From assembly GCA_017307375.1 (NCBI GenBank), contig JAFKFH010000010.1, forward strand, positions 62,001 to 126,000: a stretch of 64,000 nucleotides of DNA, in the 5' to 3' direction. This document shows positions 26,293 through 35,646 of the stretch, one piece after another. Numbering within the stretch: the first letter of the stretch is position 1; every line of letters begins with the position of its first letter. The position numbers were made by a program, and so were the translations under genes. The notes below the pieces were generated by a model that had not been told where the DNA came from, made no database searches, and saw nothing but the letters and a program-made list of their open reading frames with translations. The stretch is from Alphaproteobacteria bacterium. Its GTDB lineage: Bacteria; Pseudomonadota; Alphaproteobacteria; Ferrovibrionales; Ferrovibrionaceae.

Positions 26293-26874
26293 TTGTTTCA
26301 GCGGATGTACGACTGGGCGGTGGCCCAGGCCCAGACCAGGCACGCCGTCTGGACGCTCGCCATCGTCTCGTTTGCCGAAAGCTCGTTCTTCCCGATCCCG
26401 CCCGACGCGATGCTGGTGCCGATGTGCCTGGCCGAGCGGCGCAAGGCGTTCCTGTTCGCCGCCGTCTGCACCGTCGCCTCGGTGCTGGGCGGGATGGCCG
26501 GCTATGCGATCGGCTATTTCCTGATCGAAAGCCTGGGCAGCTGGATCATCAACCTCTACGGCTACGACGATGCGCTGCACCAGTTCCAGAAGACCGTGCA
26601 GGACTATGGCGTCTGGTTCGTGCTGATCAAGGGGCTGACCCCCATTCCCTACAAGCTCGTCACCATCGGTGCCGGCGCCGGCGGCATGGCCATCGTGCCT
26701 TTCGCCGTCGCCTCCATCGTCACCCGCGGCGTGCGCTTCTTTGCCGAGGCCGCGCTGCTCTGGTATTTCGGCCCGCCGGTCAAGGCCTTCATCGAACGCC
26801 ATCTCACGGTCGTCTCCTGGGCCTTCCTGATCGCCCTGGTCGGCGGTGTCGTCGCCGTCCGCTATCTGATGTGA
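26293..26874 (+). CDS. DedA/YqaA-family membrane protein
   Basis: 193 residues from a TTG start; the N-terminus MFQRMYDWAV fits family members better than the ATG at 26305. Motifs VSFAESSFFPIPPDAMLVPM and GGMAGYAIGYFL, and a later FVLIKGLTPIPYKLVTIGAG, are those of YqaA-type SNARE-associated (DedA) proteins of the inner membrane, thought to help lipid or envelope transport. Four or five membrane segments are visible. The dsbB gene begins 5 bases after its stop, so the two are co-transcribed. Confidence 0.85.
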   Translation: MFQRMYDWAVAQAQTRHAVWTLAIVSFAESSFFPIPPDAMLVPMCLAERRKAFLFAAVCTVASVLGGMAGYAIGYFLIESLGSWIINLYGYDDALHQFQKTVQDYGVWFVLIKGLTPIPYKLVTIGAGAGGMAIVPFAVASIVTRGVRFFAEAALLWYFGPPVKAFIERHLTVVSWAFLIALVGGVVAVRYLM

Positions 26875-26879
26875 TCCCC

Positions 26880-27365
26880 ATGCTCGATCGCCTATTCTCC
26901 TTCGCCCTGCCCCTGGTCGCCCTCGCCGCGGCTGTCGTGGTCGGCGGCGCGCTGGTTTCGCAATACGGCTTCGGCCTGCAGCCCTGCGTCCTCTGCCTCT
27001 ACCAGCGCTGGCCCTATTACATCATCGTACCGCTGGCCCTGGTCGCCTGGCCGCTGACGGCCGGGCGGCCCGGCTTGCGGCGCGGCATCCTGGCGCTGAT
27101 CGGCCTGATCTTCCTGGCCGGTGCCGCCGTCGCATTGTTCCATGTCGGGGTCGAGGCGCATTGGTGGGAAGGGACCGCGGAATGCGGCGGCAACCTGCCC
27201 GACGCCAATTCGATCGAGGCGCTGCGCGCCCAGTTGCTGGCCACCAAGCCGGCCCGGTGCGACGAACCGGCACTGGTGGTGCTGGGTCTGTCGATGGCAG
27301 GATGGAACATGCTGGCCGCCCTGGCGCTTGCCCTGTTCTCGTTCGGGGCCGCCCGCCGGTCGTAA
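26880..27365 (+). CDS. dsbB: Disulfide bond formation protein B
   Basis: 161 residues, four membrane helices. The quinone-facing pair C36-V-L-C39 is in QPCVLCLYQRWPYY, and the second periplasmic pair is C102 (AECGGNLP) and C127 (ARCDEP), as needed to reoxidise DsbA with ubiquinone. Length is usual for alphaproteobacterial DsbB. No dsbA is nearby. It lies between yqaA-like and coq7 genes on the same strand, which makes biological sense as both DsbB and COQ7 deal with ubiquinone, though that may be coincidence. Confidence 0.9.
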   Translation: MLDRLFSFALPLVALAAAVVVGGALVSQYGFGLQPCVLCLYQRWPYYIIVPLALVAWPLTAGRPGLRRGILALIGLIFLAGAAVALFHVGVEAHWWEGTAECGGNLPDANSIEALRAQLLATKPARCDEPALVVLGLSMAGWNMLAALALALFSFGAARRS

Positions 27366-27388
27366 TCAGTAGTCGGGAGCAAGCCGCG

Positions 27389-27928
27389 ATGCGTACTGCC
27401 GAAGACCGCCTGCCCGGCGATCTCGATGCCCGTCAGGTCATCGACCGGGTCATTCGTGTCGACCACGCCGGCGAATACGGGGCGCGCCGCATCTATGAAG
27501 GCCAGCTTGCCGTGCTCGGCCGCCACGCCCAGATCGAGCATATGGCCGAGCAGGAGCGCGCCCATCTCGCCCGCTTCGAGAAGATGGTGGTCGAGCGCCG
27601 CGTGCGCCCGACCGTGCTGACCCCGATCTGGCATGTCGCCGGCTTCGCGCTGGGGGCGGCCACCGCACTGCTGGGCGAGAAGGCCGCGATGGCCTGCACC
27701 GAAGCGGTCGAGGAAGTGATCGACGAGCATTACGCCCGCCAGCACGCCGAACTCGGCGACGACGAAAGTGAGCTGAAGGCCGTGATCGAGCAGTTCCGCG
27801 TCGAGGAAGTCGAACACCGCGACACCGCGCGGGCCGCCGGTGCGGCCGAGGCGCCGGCCTATCCGGTGCTGACGACGGCGATCAAGCAGGCGTCGAGACT
27901 GGCGATCTGGCTGTCGGAACGGGTCTAG
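27389..27928 (+). CDS. coq7: COQ7 demethoxyubiquinol hydroxylase
   Basis: 179 residues from the ATG at 27389 with GGGAG upstream. The di-iron helices are visible as VDHAGEYGARRIYEGQL and AEQERAHLARFEKM, then EEVIDEHYARQ and FRVEEVEHRDTA. COQ7 hydroxylates the demethoxyquinone precursor in ubiquinone synthesis and is common in alphaproteobacteria. It converges with an Fe-binding protein gene across a bidirectional hairpin. Confidence 0.93.
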   Translation: MRTAEDRLPGDLDARQVIDRVIRVDHAGEYGARRIYEGQLAVLGRHAQIEHMAEQERAHLARFEKMVVERRVRPTVLTPIWHVAGFALGAATALLGEKAAMACTEAVEEVIDEHYARQHAELGDDESELKAVIEQFRVEEVEHRDTARAAGAAEAPAYPVLTTAIKQASRLAIWLSERV

Positions 27929-27938
27929 GACGAACCCG

Positions 27939-27968
27939 AAAAAGGGGCAGGAACGCCGTTCCTGCCCC
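27939..27968 (-). terminator. Intrinsic terminator of the Fe-binding protein gene
   Basis: GGGGCAGGAAC / GTTCCTGCCCC is an 11-bp perfect stem with a 3-base loop. On the minus strand it is followed by TTTTT, so it is a clear Rho-independent terminator for the gene at 27978-29015. The stem can also stop coq7 transcription. Confidence 0.9.
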
Positions 27969-27977
27969 GGCAGCGGA

Positions 27978-29015
27978 TTACTTCCAGCCGGCCCGATCCA
28001 TGATCTCGAGCGCCTGGCGCGCATTCTTGGCGAAGGTCGCGGCGTTGAGCTGGTCTTCCTTGAACGGCCCCCAGGCGGCGATGACCGGCGACATCGGCGA
28101 TTCCGCGACGACCGGATACTCGAAATTGCCTTCGGCGAAATAGGACTGCGCCTGCGGGCTCGACAGATATTCGAGGAACTTGATCGCGCCGGCCTTGTTC
28201 GGCGCATGGGCCGCGACGCCGGCCCCCGAGACGTTCACGTGGGTGCCGCGATCGCCCTGGTTGGGAAAGAATACCGCGATCTTGTCGGCGATCGCCTTGT
28301 CCTCGGGCTTGTTCGAGGCGAACAGGCGGGCGACGTAATAGGTGTTGGAAACGGCGACGTCGCCCTCGCCGGCGGCGAGGCCCTTCAACTGGTCGGTGTC
28401 GCCGCCGCGCGGCGGCCGGGCGAGATTGGCGACGATCCCCTTGGCCCAGGCCTCGGCCTTCTCCGGCCCGTCGGCGGCGATGATCGAGCCCATCAGCGAC
28501 AGATTGTAGACGTTGGTCGACGACCGGATCAGCAGCTTGCCCTTCCAGGCGGGATCGGCCAGTTGCTCGTAGGTCGAGAGCTGCTCGGGCTTGACGCGGT
28601 CCTTGGCGTAGACCAGCACGCGGGCGCGCTTGGAAAAGCCGTACCACAGCCCGGTCGGATCCTGCAGATGCTTGGGGATCGCCTGGTCGAGCACCGGCGA
28701 CTTGACCGGCTGGAACAGGCCGTCGGCGGCCATCGCTTCGAGGCGGCCGGCATCGACGGTGATGACGACGTCGGCCGGGCTGTTCCGGCCCTCGGTCTTC
28801 AGGCGCTGGATCAGCTCGTTCTCGCCGGCTTCGACGAGGTTGATGCGGATGCCCGTCTGCTTGGTGAAGGTTTCGTAGAGCGCGCGATCGGTGTTGTAGT
28901 GGCGCGACGAATAGAGGTTGATCTCCTGCGCCCCCTGCGCCGCGACTGGACCTGCCAGTGCCAGGATGGCGGCGGTGCCGGCCAGAGCGCCGAACCAGCG
29001 ACGGGTGCCGATCAT
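27978..29015 (-). CDS. Fe(III) ABC transporter substrate-binding protein, FbpA/FutA-like
   Basis: 345 residues with a signal peptide (about 1-26, ending GPVAAQG) and mature start QEINLYSSRHYNTDRALYE. The tyrosine pair in VSNTYYVARLF is the ferric-ion ligand pair of this family. It captures Fe(III) in the periplasm. No permease or ATPase genes adjoin it, so it works with a transporter encoded elsewhere or is a lone gene. Its ribosome site AAAGGGG may be masked by a leader stem (see 29025-29074). Confidence 0.88.
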   Translation of the reverse strand: MIGTRRWFGALAGTAAILALAGPVAAQGAQEINLYSSRHYNTDRALYETFTKQTGIRINLVEAGENELIQRLKTEGRNSPADVVITVDAGRLEAMAADGLFQPVKSPVLDQAIPKHLQDPTGLWYGFSKRARVLVYAKDRVKPEQLSTYEQLADPAWKGKLLIRSSTNVYNLSLMGSIIAADGPEKAEAWAKGIVANLARPPRGGDTDQLKGLAAGEGDVAVSNTYYVARLFASNKPEDKAIADKIAVFFPNQGDRGTHVNVSGAGVAAHAPNKAGAIKFLEYLSSPQAQSYFAEGNFEYPVVAESPMSPVIAAWGPFKEDQLNAATFAKNARQALEIMDRAGWK

Positions 29016-29024
29016 GTCGAATTT

Positions 29025-29074
29025 CCCCTTTGTGAATGCGAGCTGTTTTCATTCTCTAAGCGAGTTGAAAGGGG
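29025..29074 (-). promoter_or_regulatory. Possible Shine-Dalgarno-sequestering leader stem
   Basis: On the minus strand CCCCTTT (29074-29068) is the exact complement of AAAGGGG (29031-29025), the ribosome site of the Fe-binding protein gene. Between them GAATG and CATTC form a second, inner stem. The nested pairing would hide the ribosome site. It could be a translational switch or a chance pairing in a leader rich in G and A. Confidence 0.4.
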
Positions 29075-29084
29075 ACGGTCAACG

Positions 29085-29111
29085 CCTGCTGCGAGCAGGA
29101 GACATTTTTTT
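29085..29111 (+). terminator. Terminator-like hairpin with T7 tract, no matching upstream gene
   Basis: CCTGCT-GCG-AGCAGG is followed by AGACA and seven T on the plus strand. No plus-strand gene ends here; the only upstream sequence is the leader of the opposite-strand Fe-binding protein gene. It may end an antisense or small RNA. The stem is only 6 bp. The rest of 29016-29308 holds a second small stem, CTCAC / GTGAG, near 29114-29129, and nothing else I can name. Confidence 0.4.
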
Positions 29112-29308
29112 GCCCTCACAGCTGCGTGAGAAGAAAAAGAAACGAGCAAAGACCATTTGTCCGGATTAAATCCCGCATGAAAGCGTCCGGTGTGCTTTTT
29201 CTTGATCCGCCCCAGAACCGGAGTATTGAACGCAAAAGCAACTGTCGCGGTCATTGCCCGCAGGATTCCGCGTGACAGACCGGGGCGGCCGTGTATAAGG
29301 CGCCCGCC

Positions 29309-30394
29309 ATGCCCGCCCCTTACCTGCCACGCACCGCCCATCGCCTGGAAGAGCTGATCGGTGCCGGTCTGATGCCACCGGCTGCCGCAGCCGATGGCCG
29401 GGCCGCGGCCGCGGCACAGTTTGCGGTGGCGGTCACGCCGGCCGTCGCCGCCCTGATCGATCCGGCCGATCCGGCCGATCCGATAGCCCGGCAGTACCTG
29501 CCGGCGGCCGAGGAACTGGACGTCGCCGCCGCCGAACTGGCCGATCCGATCGGCGATGCGGCGCATTCGCCGCTGCCCGGCCTGGTCCACCGCTACCCCG
29601 ACCGCGTGCTGCTGATGCCGGTCGAAATCTGCGCCGTCTATTGCCGGTTCTGCTTTCGCCGCGAAGTGGTCGGGCCCGGCGCAAAGTTGCTGGACGACGC
29701 GGCGCTCGACCGCGCGATCGACTACGTCGCCGCGAACCCGGCGATCTTCGAGGTCATCCTGACCGGTGGCGATCCGCTGATGCTGCCGCCGGCCCGGTTG
29801 GGCCGTCTGATGACGCGCCTTGCCGCGATCGACCATGTCCAGGTCATCCGCCTGCACAGCCGGATACCCGTCGCCGCGCCCGAGCGCGTGACCGAGGCGA
29901 TGGCCGAGGCGCTGCGCCCCGCCGCCGACAAGGCGGTCTATGTCGCGGTCCACTGCAACCACCCCCGCGAGCTGACGGCCGAGGCGCGGCGGGGACTGCG
30001 CCGGCTGTCGGAGGCGGGCGTGGCTCTGCTCGGCCAGAGCGTGCTGCTCGCCGGGATCAACGACGATGTCGAGACGCTGGCGGCGCTGATGCGGGCGCTG
30101 GTCGCCGCCCGGGTGAAGCCTTATTACCTGCACCAGCTGGACCTCGCCCGCGGCACCGGCCATTTCCGGGTGCCGCTGGAAAAGGGCCGGGCCCTGGTCC
30201 ATGCCTTGCGCGGCCGGGTCTCGGGCCTGGCCCAGCCGACCTATATCCTCGACATCCCCGGCGGCCAGGGCAAAAGCCCCATTACCGCCGACTGGATCGA
30301 GGTGGCCGCCGACGGTTGCGGCTGGTGGGTCGAGGACTGGCAGGGCAAGCGCCACCGCTACCTGGAACCCGGCCAAGATTCCGCCATCGACTGA
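29309..30394 (+). CDS. epmB: EpmB-like lysine 2,3-aminomutase
   Basis: 361 residues from the ATG at 29309. The radical SAM motif C108-AVY-C112-RF-C115 lies in EICAVYCRFCFRREVVGPG, and EVILTGGDPLMLPPARL and HQLDLARGTGHFRVPLEKG are standard for KamA/EpmB. The PLP-binding region is near the C-terminus (DIPGGQGKSPI). EpmB makes beta-lysine for modification of elongation factor P. No efp or epmA adjoins, so the assignment rests on length and motifs; an ordinary lysine aminomutase is the alternative. Confidence 0.85.
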   Translation: MPAPYLPRTAHRLEELIGAGLMPPAAAADGRAAAAAQFAVAVTPAVAALIDPADPADPIARQYLPAAEELDVAAAELADPIGDAAHSPLPGLVHRYPDRVLLMPVEICAVYCRFCFRREVVGPGAKLLDDAALDRAIDYVAANPAIFEVILTGGDPLMLPPARLGRLMTRLAAIDHVQVIRLHSRIPVAAPERVTEAMAEALRPAADKAVYVAVHCNHPRELTAEARRGLRRLSEAGVALLGQSVLLAGINDDVETLAALMRALVAARVKPYYLHQLDLARGTGHFRVPLEKGRALVHALRGRVSGLAQPTYILDIPGGQGKSPITADWIEVAADGCGWWVEDWQGKRHRYLEPGQDSAID

Positions 30395-30519
30395 TCACCA
30401 CAACGCCCAGGCTAGGCCGAAACGCCGCCCGAATCCGAAGCGATCCTGCTTCCTGTCGACGCGATGACGCGGCGACGGGAACCGAAAACAACCGGCCGCA
30501 GGCCGAAGGATCGTTCGAG

Positions 30520-30798
30520 ATGTTCAATCGCACCGCCCTCAAGGCCATGACCCTCGCCACCGCCCTGTCGCTCGCGCTGGTCCCGGCGCTGGCCTCGGCC
30601 CAGACCTCGGCCACCCCCGCGGCCCCGGCCGCGCCGAGCGCGGCGGCGCCGAAGGCGGCTGCCCCCGCCGCGAAGGCCGACGCGACCAAGAAGAAGTCGG
30701 CCGACGCGACCAGCACCAAGAAGCACGGCGAGAAGGCCCATACCGCGTCGAAGGCGACGCCCGCCAGCCCGGCGACCCCGGCCAAGCCCGCGTCGTAA
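30520..30798 (+). CDS. Small secreted Ala/Lys/Pro-rich protein
   Basis: 92 residues with a clear signal peptide (MFNRTALKAMTLATALSLAL, cleaved after ALASAQ). The mature part is low-complexity: Ala-Pro rich first, then Lys clusters (ATKKKSADATSTKKHGEKAH) and an AlaSerPro tail. Basic, disordered and exported; function unknown. A similar but separate gene lies at 31034. The 125 bases upstream hold no obvious promoter. A GC-rich hairpin follows. Confidence 0.7.
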   Translation: MFNRTALKAMTLATALSLALVPALASAQTSATPAAPAAPSAAAPKAAAPAAKADATKKKSADATSTKKHGEKAHTASKATPASPATPAKPAS

Positions 30799-30873
30799 GT
30801 GCCGAAGGTTCCGGAACCGCCGCGTGCTGATCCCCCGCGGCGGACCGGTTCGCGCCCAGCTTGGCGCGGGCGG

Positions 30874-30900
30874 CAAGGGCGGGAGTGGCACCCGCCCTTG
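30874..30900 (+). terminator. Hairpin after the first Lys-rich gene
   Basis: CAAGGGCGGG pairs with CCCGCCCTTG around a 7-base loop, followed by TTGCATTG. Just before it is another stem, CGCGCC / GGCGCG (30851-30868). The pair likely separates the two small genes. Confidence 0.65.
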
Positions 30901-31033
30901 TTGCATTGATACCACTACGAGGAAAATGTTCTTTCGTTACAACGCATGCCACAATCCGGCCAAAATCCGGGCACCTAATCCAGCATGTCGTCCGACGGGA
31001 CGATATCGTGATCTAGAAAAGGGGACAGTTCCT

Positions 31034-31252
31034 ATGTTCAAGCGCGTCAAGACCGTTGCTGCCGTTTCGACCCTCGCCGCCGTGCTCGCCCTGGGCGTTG
31101 CGCCGGTCGTCGCCGAGGCCGCGACCCGTCCGGCCACCGCGGGCAGCTCGATCGAGCAGGTCCAGGCTTCGTCGTCGACCCCGGCGAAGAAGTCGACCAA
31201 GAAGTCGGCTTCGAAGAAGACCAAGAAGGCTCCGGCCAAGAAGACCTCGTAA
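31034..31252 (+). CDS. Second small secreted Lys-rich protein
   Basis: 72 residues with AGGGGA about 10 bases before the ATG. Signal peptide VKTVAAVSTLAAVLALGVAP is cleaved near AEAA. The mature end is STPAKKSTKKSASKKTKK, resembling a histone H1 tail though the protein is exported. It shares layout with the 92-residue neighbour: signal, short Ala/Thr/Ser linker, Lys-rich tail. A role in binding acidic envelope polymers or DNA is speculation. Confidence 0.75.
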   Translation: MFKRVKTVAAVSTLAAVLALGVAPVVAEAATRPATAGSSIEQVQASSSTPAKKSTKKSASKKTKKAPAKKTS

Positions 31253-31277
31253 GGTCTTTTCCAGCCTTTCAAGCGTC

Positions 31278-31305
31278 AAGGGCCGCGTCGCGAGACGCGG
31301 CCCTT
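31278..31305 (+). terminator. Strong hairpin after the second Lys-rich gene
   Basis: AAGGGCCGCGTC and GACGCGGCCCTT form a perfect 12-bp stem with loop GCGA, 25 bases after the stop codon. Flanking T-runs are short. It can end transcription in the plus direction. Confidence 0.8.
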
Positions 31306-31306
31306 C

Positions 31307-31351
31307 GTGATTCTGCGCCGAGTGATTTTGCGCCGAGTGATTCTGCGCCGC
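31307..31351 (+). repeat. Three 15-bp tandem repeats
   Basis: GTGATTCTGCGCCGA, GTGATTTTGCGCCGA and GTGATTCTGCGCCGC lie head to tail directly after the terminator stem, with two substitutions in total. It is intergenic, 22 bases from the stop of the opposing DUF2794 gene. Likely a replication-slippage product. Confidence 0.8.
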
Positions 31352-31373
31352 CGGCGAGATCCGCTGCGCCGGC

Positions 31374-31766
31374 TCAGACCACCGCGAAGCGCTTCCTGGC
31401 AAACAGCTTCAGCACGGCCTGCAGGGTATGCCCCCGCTTCAGCACGCGACCGCCGGCCGACAGCACGGCATAGGCCCCCTGTCGACGGGCCAGCGCCGGG
31501 GTCTTGACGATCCGGTAAAGCGCTCCTTCCGCGCTGCGGCGGAAGACGGCGAAGGCGCATTGCTCGCGATCATGTAACAGCGCGTAATCGCGCCACTCGC
31601 CCTGCGCGACCATATGGCCGTAGAGATTGAGGATCTCGCTGAATTCGCGGCGGTCGAAAAACACGTCGCGAGGCGCTGCCGGGCGGTTGGCCGAACCCTG
31701 GACACCCGGCCGTTCACCCGTGTCCGGCCGGGGCTGGTACTGGTCGAGACTGACGACCTCGCTCAT
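31374..31766 (-). CDS. DUF2794 family protein
   Basis: 130 residues. After a variable N-terminus, FDRREFSEILNLYGHMVAQG and EWRDYALLHDREQCAFAVFR, then LYRIVKTPALARRQGAYAVL and RVLKRGHTLQAVLKLF, match the DUF2794 family, which is conserved through alphaproteobacteria and of unknown function. It is a useful lineage marker. It is a single gene between a convergent small gene and the oligopeptide importer genes on the same strand. Confidence 0.88.
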   Translation of the reverse strand: MSEVVSLDQYQPRPDTGERPGVQGSANRPAAPRDVFFDRREFSEILNLYGHMVAQGEWRDYALLHDREQCAFAVFRRSAEGALYRIVKTPALARRQGAYAVLSAGGRVLKRGHTLQAVLKLFARKRFAVV

Positions 31767-31849
31767 GCCGCTGCGGTTCCTCCCCGAGCGATTCGGACTT
31801 CGTGACAGCGATATTACGACCAGGACTCCGGCGGCTCAAGCCGCCGGGA

Positions 31850-32811
<962 letters not shown>

Positions 32812-32815
<4 letters not shown>

Positions 32816-33807
32816 GCGGGCACCCCCACGGTGTGGTCGGTGCGGATGCAGGCCGCGACATGGTCGTGGCCGATCGACAGCAGCGGCGGCTGCGCCAGCC
32901 GGCAGGCGTCGACCGCCAGGTCGCAGCGCGGCGCGAAGGCGCAGCCCGGCGGCATGTCGGCCAGTTCGGGTACCGTGCCGGTGATGGTGGCAAGCGGGCG
33001 GGCACGGTCGCGCGCCCGGCCGTCGCCCAGCCGCGGAATCGCGGCGAACAGGCCGCGGGTATAGGGATGGGCCATCCGGCCGAAGACCTCGCCGACCGGG
33101 CCGCTTTCGACGACCCGGCCGCCGTACATGACCAGCATGCGCCGCGTATTCTCGGCGATCACGCCCAGCGCATGGCTGATCAGGATCAGCGACATCCCGC
33201 GTTCGTCGACCAGGTCGCGGATCAGGTCGAGGATCTGCCCCTGGATCGTGACGTCGAGCGCCGTGGTCGGTTCGTCGGCCAGCAGGATGTCCGGGTTGCA
33301 GGACAGGGCGATGGCGATCATCACGCGCTGGCGCTGGCCACCCGACATCTGGTGGGGATAGGCATCGATGCGCGCCGCCGGGTTGGGGATGCCGACGCGG
33401 TCGAGCAGGCGCAGCGCTTCCTCGCGCGCCGCCGCGCGGTTCAAGCCCCGATGCAGCATCAGCGGTTCGGCGATCTGGCGGCCGACCGGATGGACCGGAT
33501 TCAGGCTGGTCATCGGTTCCTGGAAGATCATGGCGATGCGATTGCCGCGGATGCCGCAGAGCTCGCCCTCGCTCATCGTCAGCAGGTCCCGGCCGTCGAG
33601 CCTGACGGCACCGCGGGTCCGCGCCCGCTCGGGCAGCAGGCCGATCAGGCCCAGCGCGGTCATCGACTTGCCACAGCCCGATTCGCCGACGATGCCGAGG
33701 GTTTCGCCGCGCTCCAGCGCGAAGGAGACGCCGCGCACCGCATCGGCGGGCCCGCGCGAGGTTTCCAGCGTGACGTGCAGGTCTTCGACTTCGAGCAACG
33801 CGGCCAT
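32812..33807 (-). CDS. Oligopeptide/dipeptide ABC ATPase, OppD/DppD-like
   Basis: 331 residues. Walker [13 protein letters not shown], the signature QMSGGQRQR and Walker [13 protein letters not shown] are intact. The C-terminal domain has the cysteine cluster [15 protein letters not shown]. It pairs with the OppF-like ATPase, as usual in peptide importers. Two bases separate its start from the permease stop. Confidence 0.92.
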
Positions 33808-33809
33808 GA

Positions 33810-34646
33810 CTACCTCTGCCGCGCCAGCTTGGGGTCGATCAGGTCGCGCAGGCCGTCGCCCAGCAGGTTCAGGCCGAGCACCGAGAAGGCGATCGCGAGC
33901 CCTGGATAGATCGCCAGCGACGGGGTGGTGAACACGTGGGTCTGCGCCTCGTTCAGCATGCGCCCCCAGGACGGGGTCGGCGGCTGGGTGCCCAGGCCGA
34001 GATAGGACAGCGCCGCCTCGGCCAGGATGGCGATCGCGAACTGGATGGTCGCCTGCACCACGATGATCGGGACGATGTTGGGCAGGACGTGTTCGATGGT
34101 GATGCGGAACGCGCCCTTGCCGCAGGCGCGCGAGGCGGTGACGAAGTCGCGCGCCCAGATCGAATTGCCGGCGGCGCGCGACAGGCGGGCGAAGACCGGA
34201 ATATTGTAGATGCCGATCGCCACGATCGAATTGAGGCTGCCCGGGCCGAAGATCGCGGTCAGCAGGATCGCCGACAGCACGGCCGGAAAGGCCAGGGTGA
34301 AGTCGGAGAAGCGCATGATCAGCTCTTCGAGCCAGCCGCGCCGCGCCGCGCCGATCAGGCCGAGGCTGACGCCGAGCGACAGGCCGATCGCCACCGCGAT
34401 GACGCCGACGACGATCGAGTTCTGCGCACCGACCATGAGCTGCGAGACCACGTCGCGGCCGAAGGCGTCGGTGCCGAGCAGATAGTCGAGCGACGGCGGC
34501 TTCAGCCGCATGCGGATGTTGAGCCGGTAGGGATTGTTCGGCGTCCAGAACAGCGAGACGAAGGCCAGCGCCAGCAGCACGAAGGTCAGGATGCCGCCGA
34601 TCATGAAGCTGCGGTGGCGGACCGCGCGGGCAAGCCAGTCAGACAT
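33810..34646 (-). CDS. Oligopeptide/dipeptide ABC permease, OppC/DppC-like
   Basis: 278 residues with an N-terminal helix (about 14-34), the conserved LGTDAFGRDVVSQLMVGA, and five more helices. The EAA loop is ASRACGKGAFRITIEHVLPN. It overlaps the OppB gene by eight bases. Together with OppB it forms the channel in the inner membrane. Confidence 0.92.
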   Translation of the reverse strand: MSDWLARAVRHRSFMIGGILTFVLLALAFVSLFWTPNNPYRLNIRMRLKPPSLDYLLGTDAFGRDVVSQLMVGAQNSIVVGVIAVAIGLSLGVSLGLIGAARRGWLEELIMRFSDFTLAFPAVLSAILLTAIFGPGSLNSIVAIGIYNIPVFARLSRAAGNSIWARDFVTASRACGKGAFRITIEHVLPNIVPIIVVQATIQFAIAILAEAALSYLGLGTQPPTPSWGRMLNEAQTHVFTTPSLAIYPGLAIAFSVLGLNLLGDGLRDLIDPKLARQR

Positions 34647-35589
34647 CGTGGACCTTGAGGCGCGGGTCGATCACGACATAGAGCATGTCGACGATAAAAT
34701 TGATGGTGACGACGAAGACGGCCAGCAGCATCACCACGTTCTTGATCAGCTCGAGGTCGCGCTGGTTGATCGCCTGGAACATCAGCCGGCCCAGCCCCGG
34801 CAGGGTGAAGACCTGCTCGATGACGATGGTGCCGGCAATCAGGTTGCCGAACTGCACGCCCATCACGGTGATCACCGGGATCATCGCGTTGCGCAGCACG
34901 TGGCCCCACAGCACGGCGCGCTTGGACACGCCCTTGGCCCGCGCGGTGCGCACGAAATCCTCGCGCATCACCTCGAGCACCGAGGAGCGGGTGATGCGCG
35001 CCAGGATCGCGGCCTGGACGATGGCAAGCGAGATCGCCGGCAGGATCAGGCTGGCCAGGGCCGGCACGAGGCCGGCACCCCAGCCCGGGAAACCGCCGGC
35101 CGAAACCCAGCCGAGATGGACGGCGAACAGGAGGATCAGCAGGATCGCAAACCAGAAGCTCGGGATCGAGATGCCGACCTGGCTGGTCGCCATGATCGCG
35201 ACGTCGCCGGTCTTGTTGTGGTTGGCCGCGGCATAGACCCCGAGCACCAGGGCCAGGAATGCGGTCAGGGCCATCGAGATGAAGGCGAGCGGGATGGTCA
35301 GCTGCAGGCGCTCGCCGATCAACTCCCATACCGGCACCTTGTAGGCATAGGAAATGCCGAAATCGCCGGTAAGCAGGCCGCCGACCCAGTGCCAGTAACG
35401 GGTCCAGGCGGGGTCGTTGAGGCCGAGCTGCTGGCGCAGCACCTCGAGCTGGCCGGGCTGGGCATCGATGCCGAGGATCAGCAGTGCGGGATCGCCCGGA
35501 AGGATCTCCAGGACGATGAAGATGACGATCGACGTGAACAGCAGGGTGCCGATCAGCGTCGCAAATCTCTTGGCCAGAAACAGGCTCAA
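34639..35589 (-). CDS. Oligopeptide/dipeptide ABC permease, OppB/DppB-like
   Basis: 316 residues from a TTG start with a GGGGGAG ribosome site 8 bases upstream. Family motifs are LGLNDPAWTRYWHWVGGLL and the EAA loop TARAKGVSKRAVLWGHVLRN. Six membrane helices. It follows the binding-protein gene after a 121-base gap that carries a strong hairpin. Confidence 0.92.
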   Translation of the reverse strand: MSLFLAKRFATLIGTLLFTSIVIFIVLEILPGDPALLILGIDAQPGQLEVLRQQLGLNDPAWTRYWHWVGGLLTGDFGISYAYKVPVWELIGERLQLTIPLAFISMALTAFLALVLGVYAAANHNKTGDVAIMATSQVGISIPSFWFAILLILLFAVHLGWVSAGGFPGWGAGLVPALASLILPAISLAIVQAAILARITRSSVLEVMREDFVRTARAKGVSKRAVLWGHVLRNAMIPVITVMGVQFGNLIAGTIVIEQVFTLPGLGRLMFQAINQRDLELIKNVVMLLAVFVVTINFIVDMLYVVIDPRLKVHDV

Positions 35590-35646
35590 CTACTCAACTC
35601 TCCCCCGGCCCGACTATCCCCCGGAAAGCGGCGCAGGCTATTCGAC

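Noticed and set aside
31307..31351. CRISPR-like array
   Set aside because: The three units are contiguous 15-mers with no spacers and there are no cas genes in the window.
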